In this document: one piece after another, positions 40,069 to 42,040 of the stretch | Layout: each line of letters opens with the position of its first letter | Position numbering within the stretch: position 1 is the first letter of the stretch | DNA from: Flavobacteriales bacterium | Lineage (GTDB): Bacteria; Bacteroidota; Bacteroidia; NS11-12g; UBA955 | Direction of reading: 5' to 3' | Length of the DNA: 42,040 nt | Assembly (NCBI GenBank): GCA_947487055.1 | Contig: CANKVN010000008.1 | Location: 1-42,040 of the forward strand | Made by a program: the position numbers and the translations under genes | The notes under the pieces: model-generated | What the model saw: only the letters and a program-made list of their open reading frames with translations | Told to the model about the DNA's origin: nothing | Database searches by the model: none

Positions 40069-42040
40069 TTAATAAGCCAGCACCGGACCAAGCCAGCGTT
40101 CGGCTTCCTGTAAGGTCCAGCCTTTGCGGGTTGCGTAATCCTGCACCTGGTCTTTGGCAATTTTACCCAAACCAAAATACTTGCTTTCCGGATGCGAAAA
40201 ATAAAACCCGCTTACCGATGCAGTTGGCAACATGGCCATGCTTTCCGTGAGGGAAATACCGGTGTTTTCTGGGGCTTTTAACAGGTTGAAAAGGGTTGTT
40301 TTTTCGGTATGTTCGGGGCATGCGGGATATCCCGGAGCCGGGCGAATTCCACGGTAGTTTTCGCGAATAAGGTCTTCGTTGCTTAAGGTTTCGTCCTGGG
40401 CATATCCCCACCAATGGGTGCGCACTTCGCGGTGCAAATATTCTGCAAAGGCTTCGGCCAGTCGGTCTGCCAGGGCTTTGGCCATAATGCTCTTGTAATC
40501 GTCGTTTTCTGCGTCGTACTGTTGAACCAGTTCATCAACCCCAATGCCTGAGGTTACTGCAAATCCGCCAATGTAATCGGTTTTTCCACTGTCTGCAGGA
40601 GCAATGTAATCAGACAGGCACAGGTTTGGCACACCGGCAGCCATTTTGCGTTGTTGTCTTAGGAAGTGGAAATCGGCCAGTGTTTGGGTGCAGGAATCGT
40701 CCGCAAAGACGGTAACGCTATCATTGCTGCTCTTGGCGGGGTAAATGAAAATTACGCCTTTTGCCTGAAGCTGGTTGTGGAGGATGATTTCATCCAGCAT
40801 GGCATTGGCATCGCTGAAAAGCTGTTTGGCTTCTTCGCCCACGATGGTATCGTTCAAAATATCGGGGTAGCGTCCTGCCAGTTCCCATGTTTGGAAAAAA
40901 GGTGTCCAGTCGATAACCTCCCTGAGGGTTGCCAAGTCAATGGCATCGATGCTCTTAACACCAGTAAATGCTGGCTTTTCCGGCGAATAGGCTTCCCAGT
41001 CCCAATGGAATTTATTGGCACGTGCTTCTGTCAGCGTGAGCAATTGTTTTTCACTTTGCCTTCTGGCGTGGTCTTCGGCCATGCGTTTGTAGTCTTCGCG
41101 CAGGTTTTGCTTATAGGCTCCGTTTGTTTCCGGGTTCAGCAAAGTACCTGCAACGGGCACACTGCGGCTGGCATCCAAAACATGCACCACGGGGTGGCTG
41201 TATTTGGGTGCAATTTTAACAGCGGTATGCACTTTGCTTGTGGTGGCGCCTCCAATCAGCAGGGGCGTATTCATGCCCAGTCGCTCCATTTCTGAAGCAA
41301 CATGCACCATCTCGTCCAGGCTGGGTGTAATCAACCCGCTTAGTCCGATTATGTCTGCGCCCCAGGCATTTGCCTCTGCCAGAATTTTATCGGCCGACAC
41401 CATAACCCCAAGGTCTTTTATTTCGTAGTTGTTGCAGGCCATGACCACCCCAACAATGTTTTTGCCGATGTCATGCACATCGCCTTTTACGGTTGCCAGC
41501 AATATTTTTCCCTGAGCACGCGAACCGGGGTTTGCTGCTTTTTGGGCTTCCAGATAGGGTTGGAGGTAAGCCACAGCCTTTTTCATGACGCGCGCACTTT
41601 TCACCACTTGTGGCAAAAACATTTTTCCTTCACCGAATAAGTCACCAACCACGTTCATGCCATCCATCAATGGGCCTTCAATCACGTTCAATGGTTCGCC
41701 CAGCTTAAGCCTTGCTTCTTCGGTATCGTCTTCAATAAATTCGGTTATGCCTTTGATAAGGCTATGGGTGAGCCGCGATTCCACGGTTCCCTTACGCCAT
41801 TCGGCTTCTTCAACAGTTTCTTCTTTTTTGGCTTTTACTGTTTCGGCAAATGTTACCAGGTTCTCGGTAGCATCGGGTCTGCGGTTCAGCAAAACATCCT
41901 CCACGCGGATGAGCAGTTCTTTTGGGATTTCATCATATACCTCAATCATCCCGGCATTCACAATGCCCATATCCAATCCCGCCTTGATGGCATGAAAAAG
42001 AAATGCACTGTGCATGGCCTCGCGTACCACATCGTTGCCC
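40069..42040 (-). CDS. metH: MetH, cobalamin-dependent methionine synthase (C-terminal half, runs off right edge)
   Basis: About 656 codons of the gene are present; the frame stays open through 42040 ([17 protein letters not shown]), so the homocysteine- and most of the folate-binding modules are outside. In order: the end of the methyltetrahydrofolate domain, the helical cap (about 41650-41800), the B12-binding domain with DVHDIGKNI (DxHxxG, whose His ligates cobalt) near 41460-41484, and the activation domain with [10 protein letters not shown] near 40320-40350, which binds SAM for reductive reactivation. MetH makes methionine from homocysteine using methyl-tetrahydrofolate. The C-terminus is intact, ending at TAA 40069. 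Confidence 0.97.
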   Translation of the reverse strand, partial: GNDVVREAMHSAFLFHAIKAGLDMGIVNAGMIEVYDEIPKELLIRVEDVLLNRRPDATENLVTFAETVKAKKEETVEEAEWRKGTVESRLTHSLIKGITEFIEDDTEEARLKLGEPLNVIEGPLMDGMNVVGDLFGEGKMFLPQVVKSARVMKKAVAYLQPYLEAQKAANPGSRAQGKILLATVKGDVHDIGKNIVGVVMACNNYEIKDLGVMVSADKILAEANAWGADIIGLSGLITPSLDEMVHVASEMERLGMNTPLLIGGATTSKVHTAVKIAPKYSHPVVHVLDASRSVPVAGTLLNPETNGAYKQNLREDYKRMAEDHARRQSEKQLLTLTEARANKFHWDWEAYSPEKPAFTGVKSIDAIDLATLREVIDWTPFFQTWELAGRYPDILNDTIVGEEAKQLFSDANAMLDEIILHNQLQAKGVIFIYPAKSSNDSVTVFADDSCTQTLADFHFLRQQRKMAAGVPNLCLSDYIAPADSGKTDYIGGFAVTSGIGVDELVQQYDAENDDYKSIMAKALADRLAEAFAEYLHREVRTHWWGYAQDETLSNEDLIRENYRGIRPAPGYPACPEHTEKTTLFNLLKAPENTGISLTESMAMLPTASVSGFYFSHPESKYFGLGKIAKDQVQDYATRKGWTLQEAERWLGPVLAY

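Overview
The window looks like chromosomal DNA of a gliding-lineage Bacteroidota (Bacteroidetes); I cannot place it in an order. The signs are gldH, an S46 dipeptidyl-peptidase, a DUF3822 gene beside rsmD, two DUF6089-type barrels ahead of uppS-bamA, a fused alpha/beta 2-oxoacid dehydrogenase E1, type IX secretion (T9SS) style C-terminal sorting domains, lipoproteins, almost no Shine-Dalgarno sequences, and many copies of the Bacteroidota -7 promoter element TAnnTTTG. Genes are tightly packed, with several 4-bp overlaps. No tRNA, rRNA, CRISPR array, phage or intact insertion sequence is visible.

Layout: 1-3043 (-) is the N-terminal part of a giant repeat-rich surface protein (BspA/DUF285 repeats, then 54-residue repeats) that runs off the left edge. 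3271-6328 (+) is lpxK-gldH-comM, followed by an AAA/DUF4143 ATPase. 7955-10126 (-) is the S46 peptidase. 10238-13216 holds a small DUF2892 membrane protein (+) facing porin, ArsC-like, AlkB-like and pyrE genes (-). 13215-15562 has a NUDIX gene (+) that starts on top of the pyrE start codon, then coaD, rsmD and a DUF3822 gene (-). 15627-21407 (+) carries an M1 metallopeptidase fused to an apparent outer-membrane barrel, a possible 41-residue membrane peptide and the fused E1. 21385-22470 (-) is an AT-rich polysaccharide-deacetylase-like gene. 22767-25579 (+) is a flippase, dut and a rhodanese-thioredoxin lipoprotein. 25576-26862 (-) is a T9SS-type serine hydrolase. 26961-32915 (+) is a methyltransferase, two DUF6089-like barrels, uppS and bamA. 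33071-36087 has an ALDH7-type dehydrogenase (-), HU (+) and an EamA transporter (-). 36206-40049 (+) is an apparent operon of a T9SS-type M1 aminopeptidase, an MbnP-like lipoprotein and an MbnH-like di-heme enzyme. 40069-42040 (-) is the C-terminal half of metH.

Much of the window serves the cell envelope: lipid A (lpxK), barrel assembly (bamA), the lipid carrier for wall and glycan synthesis (uppS), glycan export (flippase), porins and surface peptidases. The points most worth a second look are (1) a recurring TAnnTTTG box only 4-7 nt upstream of start codons, which predicts leaderless mRNAs for several genes; (2) the pyrE/NUDIX pair with overlapping start codons between two facing -7 boxes; (3) the M1 peptidase-MbnP-MbnH operon; (4) the M1 peptidase-barrel fusion; (5) a probable ATT start codon for the flippase.
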